A stretch of DNA of 13,482 nucleotides from Comamonas sp. lk (GTDB taxonomy: Bacteria > Pseudomonadota > Gammaproteobacteria > Burkholderiales > Burkholderiaceae_C). The translations under genes were made by a program, and so were the position numbers. Below the pieces are notes generated by a model. The model did no database searches, was not told the DNA's origin, and saw only the letters and a list, made by a program, of their open reading frames with translations. Position 1 is the first letter of the stretch, and every line of letters starts with the position of its first letter. The DNA lies in contig CAMDHL010000031.1 of NCBI GenBank assembly GCA_945898105.1, positions 1 to 13,482 on the forward strand, given 5' to 3'. This document shows positions 1-6,496 of the stretch, piece by piece.

Positions 1-484
1 CCGATGTCAGCGTAACCATGGCGGTAATACGAAAGCCCATGCCGGGGGACAACACCAGACCCGCGGAGGCCTCTAACGCCAACGCGATCCCCATCGATTG
101 GAATAACGCTAAGCCCAGGGTGCCGTAGCGGGTGTACTGGGTAATCTTGCGGCGTCCGGCTTCGCCTTCTTTTTTCAGTTGCTCAAACGCAGGGACGACA
201 TAGCCCATCAATTGCATGATGATGGAGGCCGAGATATAGGGCATGATGCCCAAGGCAAATACGGTAAATCGCGACAAAGCACCACCGGAGAACATATTGA
301 AAAGGCTCAATATGCCACCTTGCTGCCCATTGAACAGTTGCTGCAACTGGTTCGGATCAATACCCGGCACAGGAATGTGCGCACCCACCCGGTACACGAC
401 CAGGGCGAGCAGCAGAAACACCAAGCGGCGACTCAAGTCGCCGTACTTGCCGTTCTTGGCTGTTTGCGCGGAGGTTGTTGCCAC
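1..484 (-). CDS. secY: SecY, protein translocase channel subunit (N-terminal part; truncated by window edge)
   Basis: Core subunit of the SecYEG inner-membrane channel that exports and inserts unfolded proteins. Only the first 161 codons of an expected roughly 435 are present; the rest lies left of position 1. The visible part has a short hydrophilic N-terminus, a first membrane segment near residues 19-37, the plug-region stretch with IPVPGID, and the highly conserved GIMPYISASIIMQL segment of TM2. The start is GTG at 484-482: a TGA in the same frame lies only 12 bases upstream, so no earlier start is possible, and the N-terminus VATTSAQTAK fits betaproteobacterial SecY. The gene follows rplO by 18 bases, the normal end region of the spc operon. 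Identity is very secure; the start is likely. Confidence 0.95.
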   Translation of the reverse strand, partial: MATTSAQTAKNGKYGDLSRRLVFLLLALVVYRVGAHIPVPGIDPNQLQQLFNGQQGGILSLFNMFSGGALSRFTVFALGIMPYISASIIMQLMGYVVPAFEQLKKEGEAGRRKITQYTRYGTLGLALFQSMGIALALEASAGLVLSPGMGFRITAMVTLTS

Positions 485-502
485 AGGCTTATCTCAAATC
501 GC

Positions 503-934
503 TTAAGCGATGCTGCCACCAGCCGCTTCGATAGCCGCTTTGGCACCGGCGCTTGCGCCAATACCGGTCAACTTCACAGCTTTGCTCAATGCGCCGGTAT
601 GAATCACTTTCACCACCTTTGCAATTGGTGCGACCACACCGGCTTGTTTAAGCGTGAGCATGTCCACTTCCGGCAGTCCGAGGACTTCCAAGGTTGTCAA
701 AGTGATTTCAGCGTTGTACTTCAGCAAATGCGACTTGAAGCCACGCTTGGGCAACCGGCGATGCATAGGCATCTGTCCGCCTTCAAAACCTACTTTATGG
801 TAGCCACCAGCGCGCGATTTCTGACCTTTGTGACCGCGACCAGCGGTCTTACCCAGACCAGAGCCAATACCACGACCAACACGACGCTTGGCGTGCTTGG
901 CGCCCGATGCAGGCTTGATGCCATTAAGTTCCAT
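503..934 (-). CDS. rplO: 50S ribosomal protein L15
   Basis: Large-subunit protein L15, which binds 23S rRNA late in assembly. The 143 residues show the glycine- and lysine-rich N-terminal extension ([21 protein letters not shown]) and the L15 block [14 protein letters not shown], ending in the alanine-rich EAAGGSIA tail. Two adjacent ATG codons exist (937 and 934). The AAGGGG ribosome binding site is only three bases from the first but six from the second, and homologs start MELN, so 934 is preferred. It follows rpmD at a gap of about ten bases and precedes secY by 18, as in other spc operons. Confidence 0.96.
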   Translation of the reverse strand: MELNGIKPASGAKHAKRRVGRGIGSGLGKTAGRGHKGQKSRAGGYHKVGFEGGQMPMHRRLPKRGFKSHLLKYNAEITLTTLEVLGLPEVDMLTLKQAGVVAPIAKVVKVIHTGALSKAVKLTGIGASAGAKAAIEAAGGSIA

Positions 935-944
935 CATCCGCCCC

Positions 945-1127
945 TTACAGCACTTTGACCAGATAGCTGATCTTGTTGATCATTCCGCGAACGGCCGGCG
1001 TGTCTTCCAACTCGCTGGTGCTCCCCATTTTGCGCAGACCCAAGCCACGCACAGTGGCACGATGAGATTCTTTGCAACCAATCGGGCTACGCACCAATTG
1101 GATTTTTACGGTTTGAGGTGTAGTCAT
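945..1127 (-). CDS. rpmD: 50S ribosomal protein L30
   Basis: Small large-subunit protein L30, 60 residues, the usual bacterial length. It begins [17 protein letters not shown] and carries the family core around residues 18-45, with [18 protein letters not shown] and a final [12 protein letters not shown]. The ATG at 1127 has a GGAG ribosome binding site seven bases upstream. An in-frame extension reaching back to 1289 would overlap rpsE heavily and has no L30 similarity, so it is rejected. The gap to the rpsE stop is 13 bases and to rplO about ten, which supports co-translation in the spc operon. Confidence 0.95.
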   Translation of the reverse strand: MTTPQTVKIQLVRSPIGCKESHRATVRGLGLRKMGSTSELEDTPAVRGMINKISYLVKVL

Positions 1128-1140
1128 GACAAGTCTCCGA

Positions 1141-1665
1141 TCAGGCGAAGATCTCTTCGATGGATTTGCCGCGCTTAGCAGCAACTTGCGAAGGCGTGGT
1201 GGAAATCGACAATGCGTCCAAAGTGGCGCGCACCATGTTGTAAGGGTTGGTAGAGCCATGGCTCTTGGCAACGATGTCGGTGATGCCAACGACTTCGAAG
1301 ACGGCGCGCATTGGGCCGCCCGCGATGATGCCGGTTCCCTTGGGAGCTGGCGCCATCATGACATTGGCGGCGCCGTGGTGGCCCATCACCTGATGATGAA
1401 TCGTGCCATTTTTGAGACTGACTTTGATCATGTTGCGACGGGCTTCTTCCATCGCTTTTTGGACCGCAGCAGGTACTTCTTTGGACTTGCCTTTGCCCAT
1501 GCCGATACGGCCATCGCCGTCGCCGACGACTGTCAAGGCGGCAAAGCCCAGAATACGACCGCCCTTGACCACCTTGGTTACACGGTTGATCGCGATCATT
1601 TTTTCCCGCAGACCATCCTCAGGTCCTTCGACCTTGCCCTGCATTTTTGCTTGTACTTTAGCCAT
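1141..1665 (-). CDS. rpsE: 30S ribosomal protein S5
   Basis: Small-subunit protein S5, which helps form the mRNA entry channel and influences decoding accuracy. The 174 residues include the N-terminal double-stranded RNA binding-like domain, with [20 protein letters not shown] near residues 35-55 and the [15 protein letters not shown] stretch after it. The C-terminal domain carries [20 protein letters not shown] and [19 protein letters not shown]. Length is normal for the family. Start is the ATG at 1665; the upstream ribosome binding site is weak (a GGAA motif), so translation may be coupled to rplR, 17 bases upstream. rpmD follows after 13 bases. Confidence 0.97.
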   Translation of the reverse strand: MAKVQAKMQGKVEGPEDGLREKMIAINRVTKVVKGGRILGFAALTVVGDGDGRIGMGKGKSKEVPAAVQKAMEEARRNMIKVSLKNGTIHHQVMGHHGAANVMMAPAPKGTGIIAGGPMRAVFEVVGITDIVAKSHGSTNPYNMVRATLDALSISTTPSQVAAKRGKSIEEIFA

Positions 1666-1682
1666 GGTTCGTTCCGATCTGC

Positions 1683-2048
1683 TTAAAACTGCAAGCCTGC
1701 TTCGCGCGCCGCGTCAGCCAAGGCCTTAACCCGGCCGTGATAGGCAAAGCCCGCACGGTCAAAGGCAACTTTCTCGATGCCAGCAGCCTTGGCTTTTTCA
1801 GCCACCAGCTTGCCAACCATTTGGGCTGCGGCCACATTACCACCCTTGCCCGAACCACCCAGGGCGCTGCGTACATCGGCCTGCAGGCTCGAAGCGGTCG
1901 CAACAATACGGTCGCCGGCTCCAGCAATCACGGTGGCGTAGATATGCAAATTGGTACGGTTGACCGTCAACCGCGCAACGCCTTGGGTTGCGATACGGAT
2001 ACGTGTCTGACGCGCTCTGCGAAGACGTTGCTGTTTTTTCGTCAACAT
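1683..2048 (-). CDS. rplR: 50S ribosomal protein L18
   Basis: Large-subunit protein L18, which with L5 and L25 binds 5S rRNA in the central protuberance. The 121 residues have a basic N-terminus ([19 protein letters not shown]), the 5S-binding core with [15 protein letters not shown], and the conserved end with [29 protein letters not shown]. Length is normal for the family. Start is the ATG at 2048, with an AAGGA ribosome binding site eight bases upstream. It sits between rplF (11-base gap) and rpsE (17-base gap), the standard spc position. Confidence 0.97.
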   Translation of the reverse strand: MLTKKQQRLRRARQTRIRIATQGVARLTVNRTNLHIYATVIAGAGDRIVATASSLQADVRSALGGSGKGGNVAAAQMVGKLVAEKAKAAGIEKVAFDRAGFAYHGRVKALADAAREAGLQF

Positions 2049-2059
2049 AGTGCAGTTCC

Positions 2060-2593
2060 TTATTTCTTCTTGGTTTCTTTGATGGTGATCTTCTCATCCG
2101 AATAACGGATGCCCTTACCTTTGTATGGCTCAGGAGGACGCACACCACGAATTTCTGCTGCGATCTGACCAACGCGCTGACGATCCGCACCCTTAATGGA
2201 GATTTCGGTCGGAGTCGCCGTTGCTACTGTGATGCCAGCAGGCATCTCGATATTGACGGGGTGTGAAAAACCGATCGCCAGGTTGAGTTTGTTACCCGTA
2301 GCCTGGGCTTTGAAACCCACGCCGACCAGGCTGAGCTTCTTCTCAAAGCCCTGAGTCACACCGGTGACCATATTGCTGACCAACTGACGCATGGTGCCAG
2401 ACATGGCATCGGCGGCACGCGAATCATTGGCCGGCAAAAATACTAGAGAGCCGGACTCATTGGAAATTTTGACCAGCGCGTTTTGCGCAAGATGCAAAGT
2501 GCCACCAGCTGCCTTAACGCTGATCTGGTCTTCCTTGATCTGCACATCAACGCCGGCGGGAATGCTTACGGGTCGTTTACCTACTCGGGACAT
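2060..2593 (-). CDS. rplF: 50S ribosomal protein L6
   Basis: Large-subunit protein L6, located near the factor-binding region of the ribosome. The 177 residues begin [19 protein letters not shown], contain the two repeated L6 domains, and end with the family signature [16 protein letters not shown] and a lysine-rich tail. The open frame extends 20 codons further upstream, but homologs start MSRVGK, and a GGAG ribosome binding site sits eight bases before the ATG at 2593. The extended start would overlap rpsH. The gap to rpsH is 22 bases, the largest within this operon. Confidence 0.97.
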   Translation of the reverse strand: MSRVGKRPVSIPAGVDVQIKEDQISVKAAGGTLHLAQNALVKISNESGSLVFLPANDSRAADAMSGTMRQLVSNMVTGVTQGFEKKLSLVGVGFKAQATGNKLNLAIGFSHPVNIEMPAGITVATATPTEISIKGADRQRVGQIAAEIRGVRPPEPYKGKGIRYSDEKITIKETKKK

Positions 2594-2615
2594 GTTTTGT
2601 TCTCCAGATTGCAGC

Positions 2616-3011
2616 TTAGGCCACGTAGCAAAGCACTTCGCCGCCCACGCCACTGGCGCGCGCTTTGCGATCTGTCATCACGCCCTGGGGGGTAGTAACA
2701 ATCGCTACGCCCAAGCCGTTTTGGACTTGAGGAATGGCGTCGCTGCCGCGGTACACGCGCAAGCCGGGACGGCTGACGCGCTCGATACGCTCGATAACCG
2801 GGCGTCCTGCGTAATACTTCAGGGCAATCTCAAGCTCTGACTTGCCAGCCGCAGTCGTCACCTTGAAGCCGTCGATATAGCCTTCATCCTTGAGCACTTG
2901 CGCAATAGCAATCTTCACTTTGGAGGATGGCACCAGCACGGTGGGCTTGGCGACCATTTGCGCGTTACGAATACGCGTCAACAGGTCGGCGATGGGATCA
3001 CTCATACTCAT
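2616..3011 (-). CDS. rpsH: 30S ribosomal protein S8
   Basis: Small-subunit protein S8, a primary 16S rRNA binder that nucleates central-domain assembly. In E. coli it also represses translation of the spc operon by binding the mRNA near the rplE start. The 131 residues begin [18 protein letters not shown] and end with the S8 signature [18 protein letters not shown] followed by GEVLCYVA. An AGGAG ribosome binding site lies eight bases before the ATG at 3011. A second in-frame ATG two codons later is less well spaced. It lies 18 bases downstream of rpsN. Confidence 0.97.
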   Translation of the reverse strand: MSMSDPIADLLTRIRNAQMVAKPTVLVPSSKVKIAIAQVLKDEGYIDGFKVTTAAGKSELEIALKYYAGRPVIERIERVSRPGLRVYRGSDAIPQVQNGLGVAIVTTPQGVMTDRKARASGVGGEVLCYVA

Positions 3012-3029
3012 ATCGGGTTCTCCTGCCGC

Positions 3030-3335
3030 TTACCAGCTCGCCTTGACGATACCGGGGATTTCACCGGCAAACGCCATTTCGCGAATTTTTGCTCTGGCCA
3101 GCCCAAATTGCTGGAACGTGCCACGGGGACGACCCGTGATCGCGCAGCGGTTGCGCTGGCGTGTGGGGTTGGCGTTGCGCGGAAGCTTTTGCAAGTCAAG
3201 GCGCGCCGCGGCACGCTCTTCATCGCTGCGCTTGGCATCGCCAGCAACTGCCTTGAGTGCAGCATGCTTTTTCGCGTATTTGGCGACCAGTTTGTCGCGC
3301 TTGAGCTCACGCTCGATTAAAGCCATTTTTGCCAC
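3030..3335 (-). CDS. rpsN: 30S ribosomal protein S14 (zinc-free type)
   Basis: Small-subunit head protein S14. The 101-residue length, and a single cysteine in [14 protein letters not shown] instead of paired CxxC motifs, identify the zinc-independent long form. The C-terminal block [18 protein letters not shown] is typical. The start is GTG at 3335: a GAGG ribosome binding site overlapping the rplE stop lies six bases upstream, whereas the in-frame ATG at codon 4 would lose the conserved AK start (homologs begin MAK.ALI.RE). It follows rplE by eight bases, so translational coupling is likely. Confidence 0.96.
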   Translation of the reverse strand: MAKMALIERELKRDKLVAKYAKKHAALKAVAGDAKRSDEERAAARLDLQKLPRNANPTRQRNRCAITGRPRGTFQQFGLARAKIREMAFAGEIPGIVKASW

Positions 3336-3343
3336 TGGTCACC

Positions 3344-3883
3344 TCAATTCTTGAACGGGAAACGGAAACCAGACAACAGCGCCTTGCACTCTTCGTCTGA
3401 TTTCGCGGTCGTGGTGATACTGATATTGAGTCCGCGCAAAGCGTCAACCTTGTCGTATTCAATCTCAGGGAAAATTATTTGCTCTTTCACGCCGATGTTG
3501 TAGTTTCCACGGCCATCAAAAGCACGTCCGGAAATACCACGGAAGTCGCGTACTCGGGGCAGCGCCACGGTCACAAAGCGGTCTAGGAATTCATACATCT
3601 GCACGCCACGCAAGGTGACCATACAGCCAATAGCCTGACCTTCGCGGATTTTGAAACCAGCGATCGCTTTCTTGGACTTGGTAACTACTGGCTTTTGCCC
3701 GGCAATCTTGGTCAGGTCCGCTACTGCGCTGTCCATTACTTTCTTATCAGCCACCGCTTCGCTCACACCCATATTGAGTGTGATTTTGGTGATGCGAGGA
3801 ACTTGCATAGGTGACTTGAAGCCGAACTTGGCAATCAAATCGGGTGCGATTTTTTCGCGGTAGTGCTGTTGTAAACGTGCCAT
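3344..3883 (-). CDS. rplE: 50S ribosomal protein L5
   Basis: Large-subunit protein L5, which binds 5S rRNA and contacts the small subunit through a bridge. The 179 residues match the family length and carry the L5 signature [14 protein letters not shown] at residues 31-44, plus [22 protein letters not shown] and the FRFPFKN end. The ATG at 3883 lies two bases after the rplX stop; a modest AAGG site lies about ten bases upstream, inside rplX. This start region is the S8 translational control site in E. coli; a small potential hairpin (3872-3888) here places the AUG in its loop. Confidence 0.97.
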   Translation of the reverse strand: MARLQQHYREKIAPDLIAKFGFKSPMQVPRITKITLNMGVSEAVADKKVMDSAVADLTKIAGQKPVVTKSKKAIAGFKIREGQAIGCMVTLRGVQMYEFLDRFVTVALPRVRDFRGISGRAFDGRGNYNIGVKEQIIFPEIEYDKVDALRGLNISITTTAKSDEECKALLSGFRFPFKN

Positions 3884-3888
3884 GTTTA
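3872..3888 (-). promoter_or_regulatory. Small hairpin enclosing the rplE start codon (possible S8 control element)
   Basis: On the minus-strand RNA, five bases (TAAAC) containing the rplX stop codon can pair with GTTTA, leaving a seven-base loop that contains the rplE AUG. Flanking GCGG and CCGC could add an outer helix. In E. coli the S8 repressor binds a helix around the rplE start, so the location is suggestive. The stem is short and AT-rich, and I could not confirm the S8 core recognition bases. Confidence 0.25.
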
Positions 3889-4206
3889 TGCCGCCTTGAT
3901 TTCTTCACCGCTGGACTTGAACACGCGTACGCGTTTGCCATCGGCCTGTAACTTGATGCCAACCCGGTCCGCTTTGCCCGATGCCGCATTGAAGATAGCG
4001 ATATTGGACTGGTGGATAGGCATCGTTTTATCTACGATGCCACCGGTAGTTCCCTTGAGTGGGTTGGGCTTGGTGTGCTTTTTAACCTGGTTGACACCTT
4101 CAACGACCACATGCGAGTCGTCGCTGCGAAGTGTTACTACGCCGCGCTTGCCTTTGTCTCGTCCTGCGATGACGATCACTTGATCGCCCTTGCGAATCTT
4201 GTTCAT
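3886..4206 (-). CDS. rplX: 50S ribosomal protein L24
   Basis: Large-subunit protein L24, an assembly-initiating protein near the polypeptide exit tunnel. The 106 residues begin [20 protein letters not shown], a KOW motif covering roughly residues 5-32. They continue with [21 protein letters not shown] and the [22 protein letters not shown] block. An AAGG site overlapping the rplN stop lies seven bases before the ATG at 4206. The gap to rplN is nine bases and to rplE two bases, the tightest junction in the operon. Confidence 0.97.
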   Translation of the reverse strand: MNKIRKGDQVIVIAGRDKGKRGVVTLRSDDSHVVVEGVNQVKKHTKPNPLKGTTGGIVDKTMPIHQSNIAIFNAASGKADRVGIKLQADGKRVRVFKSSGEEIKAA

Positions 4207-4215
4207 AACCTGTCC

Positions 4216-4584
4216 TTACAAAACTTCGGGAGCCAGGGACACGATCTTCATGAACTTCTCGGTACGCAATTCACGCGTGACCGGTCCGAAGATGCGGGTG
4301 CCGATAGGCTCAAGCTTGGCGTTAAGCAACACTGCCGCATTGCCATCAAACTTCACCAGTGAGCCATCAGAGCGGCGGATGCCCTTGGCGGTGCGCACAA
4401 CTACGGCGCTGTAAACCTCGCCTTTTTTGACGCGGGAGCGCGGTGCGGCTTCTTTAATGCTCACCTTGATGATGTCCCCTACACTGGCGTAGCGACGGCG
4501 TGAGCCACCCAGCACCTTAATACAGAGGACCGATTTCGCGCCGGTGTTATCGGCGACTTCCAGTCGAGATTCAGTTTGGATCAT
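4216..4584 (-). CDS. rplN: 50S ribosomal protein L14, first gene of the spc operon
   Basis: Large-subunit protein L14, which forms an intersubunit bridge. The 122 residues begin [17 protein letters not shown], include [25 protein letters not shown] (the L14 signature region) and [12 protein letters not shown], and end [12 protein letters not shown]. An upstream in-frame extension of 37 codons to 4695 reads through the leader and has no L14 character, so the ATG at 4584 is chosen. The ribosome binding site is weak (GGGAA about nine bases upstream). The gene directly upstream in the same direction is glpD, not rpsQ, so this operon must be started by its own promoter in the 167-base spacer. Confidence 0.97.
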   Translation of the reverse strand: MIQTESRLEVADNTGAKSVLCIKVLGGSRRRYASVGDIIKVSIKEAAPRSRVKKGEVYSAVVVRTAKGIRRSDGSLVKFDGNAAVLLNAKLEPIGTRIFGPVTRELRTEKFMKIVSLAPEVL

Positions 4585-4666
4585 GTCAGTTTTTCCCAAC
4601 TTGCACCGGAAACGCAACCCGAAATACCGGGAAAACGCGTACCAATCAGTCTTGGGCCCGCTGTCC

Positions 4667-4689
4667 TCAACCCGAACCGTTCGGGTTGA
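4667..4689. repeat. Perfect 23-base palindrome in the rplN leader
   Basis: The left arm TCAACCCGAAC (11 bases) and its exact reverse complement are separated by a single C at 4678. It lies between the predicted rplN promoter and the rplN start. With a one-base centre it suits a DNA operator for a dimeric protein better than an RNA hairpin, though a hairpin with a three- to five-base loop could form. The core CAACCCGA recurs at 4615-4622 and 4757-4764. No T-tract follows on the minus strand. Confidence 0.7.
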
Positions 4690-4695
4690 CTCCAT

Positions 4696-4732
4696 GTGGG
4701 CAGAATCTTCAGCTTTTACAAGCGAAGCCCAC
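4696..4732 (-). promoter_or_regulatory. Nested inverted repeat at the 5' end of the predicted rplN leader
   Basis: GTGGGC and its complement GCCCAC bracket an inner GCTT/AAGC stem with a four-base loop. In the minus-strand transcript this can fold into a two-level hairpin starting close to the predicted transcription start. No T-run follows it on the minus strand, so it does not look like an intrinsic terminator for glpD. Confidence 0.4.
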
Positions 4733-4733
4733 G

Positions 4734-4739
4734 ATTATG
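4734..4739 (-). promoter_or_regulatory. Candidate -10 element of the rplN (spc) promoter
   Basis: The minus-strand hexamer CATAAT matches five of six bases of the sigma-70 -10 consensus and is followed by CGTGGGCTTCGC, giving a likely start near 4727 and a leader of about 143 bases before rplN. No good -35 hexamer at 16-18 bases is visible; an A-rich stretch (AAAAAATA) lies just upstream. A promoter is required here, because the usual upstream ribosomal genes are absent, but its exact position is an inference. Confidence 0.4.
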
Positions 4740-4751
4740 CACTATTTTTTG

Positions 4752-6371
4752 CTACCCAACCCGATTTTCTTTGGTCCTTTTTTGCGGGACCAGTGAAAAC
4801 TGGGTGCAAATTTCCAGAAAACCAGCCGCATCGCCGTCCTGCCCCAGTTCCTGGGTAATCAAGGCGGCCACTTTGCTGGCCGCTGCAGCAGCTTGCTGCG
4901 CATCCAGAAATAGCAGGCGAGAGCGCCGCGCAAGCACGTCTTCCACCGTGAGCGCATATTCATAGCGCAAGGCAAAGCGGACCATGGCCTCTGACAGGCC
5001 CGGACTAATCCACTGGTCCGCCCCGGGCAGCGACTGCACCAAGGCCTGTTCGGCGCCATAGGAATGCAGGCCGGGCGCCAAGCTCAGCGAGGCGACTGAA
5101 GTTTGGGCCGGCGGTGCACCCACCATGCGGGCCTTGTGGGTGCCGCATTCGGGCAACGGTGCCAGCAACTTGGCGTCCTGGCAGGCAGCCAGCACGTCTT
5201 CCGCCATGACGCGGTACGTCGTCCACTTACCGCCCGTCACCGTGACCAGCCCGGTTCGGCTGATTGCGACAGTGTGTTCACGGCTTAGGGTCTTGGTATC
5301 TTGTTCATCCTGATGCTTAACCAAAGGGCGCAGGCCCACCCAGATACTTCGCACATCGCTGCGGGTGGGGGCTTGGCGCAGGTAGTGGCCAGCTTCGCCC
5401 AGAATGAAATCAACCTCCTCCTTGAAGGCCTGGGGCTCGCGGGACAAGTCCTGGCGCGGGGTATCTGTGGTGCCCAAAATGACTTTACCCAGCCAAGGCA
5501 CAGCGAAAAGAACCCGTCCGTCCGAAGTTTTGGGCACCATCAGGGCGGTGTCACCTTGTAGAAAACTGCGGTCCACCACCAGATGTACCCCTTGGCTGGG
5601 TGCCACGAGTGGCTTAAAGGCGGCTGCGGTTTCCTTTTGCGCGTCTTTTTCGCGCAGCGCGTCCACCCACACACCGGTTGCATTAATCACGCACTTGCTT
5701 CGGACCCGGTAGGACACGCCACTTCGTGTGTCGGTGCAAGACAGGCCGGCGATGCGACCGCCCTCATATAACAAGGCCTCAGCCCGGCAGTAGTTGACTA
5801 GCAAGGCGCCATATTGTGCGGCGGTGCGGGCGATGGCGATGGCCAGACGTGCATCGTTGAACTGCCCATCCCAGTAAAGCACACCCCCGCGCAAGCCTTG
5901 CGTGCGCGCCGTTGGAATCCGCGACAAGGTCGCCTGGCTGCCCAAAAGCTCTGTACGACCCAGACCCGCTTCACCAGCTAATTGGTCATACAACTTGAGG
6001 CCCACGCCGTAAAAAGGCTTTTCCCACCAACGGTATGCGGGTACGACAAAGGCCAAGGGCTGCGCGATGTGGGGCGCGCTTTGCAGAAGCGTTCGCCGCT
6101 CGTGCAAGGCTTCGCGCACCAGAGACACATTTCCCTGCCCCAGATAACGCACACCGCCGTGCACCAGCTTGGTGGAGCGCGACGAAGTACCCTTGGCAAA
6201 ATCATGCGACTCGACCAGTATGACCTTCAGCCCGCGCATCGCCGCATCCAGCGCAATGCCCAAACCGGTGGAACCACCTCCTACCACAGCGACGTCATAC
6301 ACCGCATCCTCGCCGAGTCGGGCAAGAATCTCGGCGCGTGGCGCGGGCGATGCAGTTTGCTGGTTGGCCAT
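4752..6371 (-). CDS. glpD: Aerobic glycerol-3-phosphate dehydrogenase (FAD-dependent)
   Basis: Membrane-associated flavoenzyme that oxidises sn-glycerol-3-phosphate to dihydroxyacetone phosphate and passes electrons to the quinone pool. The 539 residues carry the FAD-binding dinucleotide motif VVGGGSTGLG at 29-38, with the acidic strand end VESHDF, the GlpD block SSRSTKLVHGGVRYL at 63-77, YWDGQFNDARLA at 166-177 and a late VTGGKWTTYR flavin motif. The C-terminal domain has RYEYALTVEDVLARRSRLLFLD. The ATG at 6371 gives the expected N-terminus but has almost no Shine-Dalgarno sequence, unlike its neighbours. It is the last gene of the glycerol operon, separated from glpV by 125 bases with two hairpins, and it ends 167 bases before rplN. 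Confidence 0.95.
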   Translation of the reverse strand: MANQQTASPAPRAEILARLGEDAVYDVAVVGGGSTGLGIALDAAMRGLKVILVESHDFAKGTSSRSTKLVHGGVRYLGQGNVSLVREALHERRTLLQSAPHIAQPLAFVVPAYRWWEKPFYGVGLKLYDQLAGEAGLGRTELLGSQATLSRIPTARTQGLRGGVLYWDGQFNDARLAIAIARTAAQYGALLVNYCRAEALLYEGGRIAGLSCTDTRSGVSYRVRSKCVINATGVWVDALREKDAQKETAAAFKPLVAPSQGVHLVVDRSFLQGDTALMVPKTSDGRVLFAVPWLGKVILGTTDTPRQDLSREPQAFKEEVDFILGEAGHYLRQAPTRSDVRSIWVGLRPLVKHQDEQDTKTLSREHTVAISRTGLVTVTGGKWTTYRVMAEDVLAACQDAKLLAPLPECGTHKARMVGAPPAQTSVASLSLAPGLHSYGAEQALVQSLPGADQWISPGLSEAMVRFALRYEYALTVEDVLARRSRLLFLDAQQAAAAASKVAALITQELGQDGDAAGFLEICTQFSLVPQKRTKENRVG

Positions 6372-6435
6372 ATATCAAAACATAGAGACGTGCCACCCCC
6401 TACCGGCTAAGGGCACATCCTTGAAATTCGGGAGC

Positions 6436-6466
6436 GTGGCCGCCCGGCGTTATGCCGAACGGCCAC
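6436..6466 (-). other. Long interrupted stem-loop upstream of glpD
   Basis: GTGGCCG pairs with CGGCCAC (seven pairs). After a two-by-two mismatch an inner CGGC/GCCG stem closes a five-base loop. It lies immediately downstream of the terminator-like hairpin that follows glpV. The two structures in tandem may protect the upstream glpV message or limit read-through into glpD. There is no T-run of its own. Confidence 0.5.
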
Positions 6467-6467
6467 T

Positions 6468-6489
6468 AAAAACACGGGCCTTAGGCCCG
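6468..6489 (-). terminator. Rho-independent-type terminator or attenuator between glpV and glpD
   Basis: On the minus strand, CGGGCC, a three-base TAA loop, and GGCCCG form a six-pair GC stem that begins eight bases after the glpV stop, followed by TG and five T residues. This is a credible intrinsic terminator shape, with a short T-tract. Since glpD lies just downstream on the same strand, partial termination would lower glpD relative to glpV; otherwise glpD needs its own promoter. Confidence 0.6.
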
Positions 6490-6496
6490 CAGCAGC

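Noticed and set aside
179..958. Long plus-strand open frame (259 codons) opposite secY and rplO
   Set aside because: It lies antisense to two well-recognised ribosomal operon genes, has no recognisable domain and a low-complexity His/Gln/Arg-rich composition typical of a reverse-strand shadow.
1126..1686. Plus-strand open frame of 186 codons opposite rpsE
   Set aside because: Mirror of a conserved S5 gene; the product is not protein-like and there is no ribosome binding site or operon context.
4756..4799. TGGTCC/GGACCA inverted repeat near the end of glpD (4774-4794) as a terminator for glpD
   Set aside because: It lies inside the coding sequence (codons for LVPQKRTK), the loop is A-rich on the transcribed strand, and no T-run follows on the minus strand.
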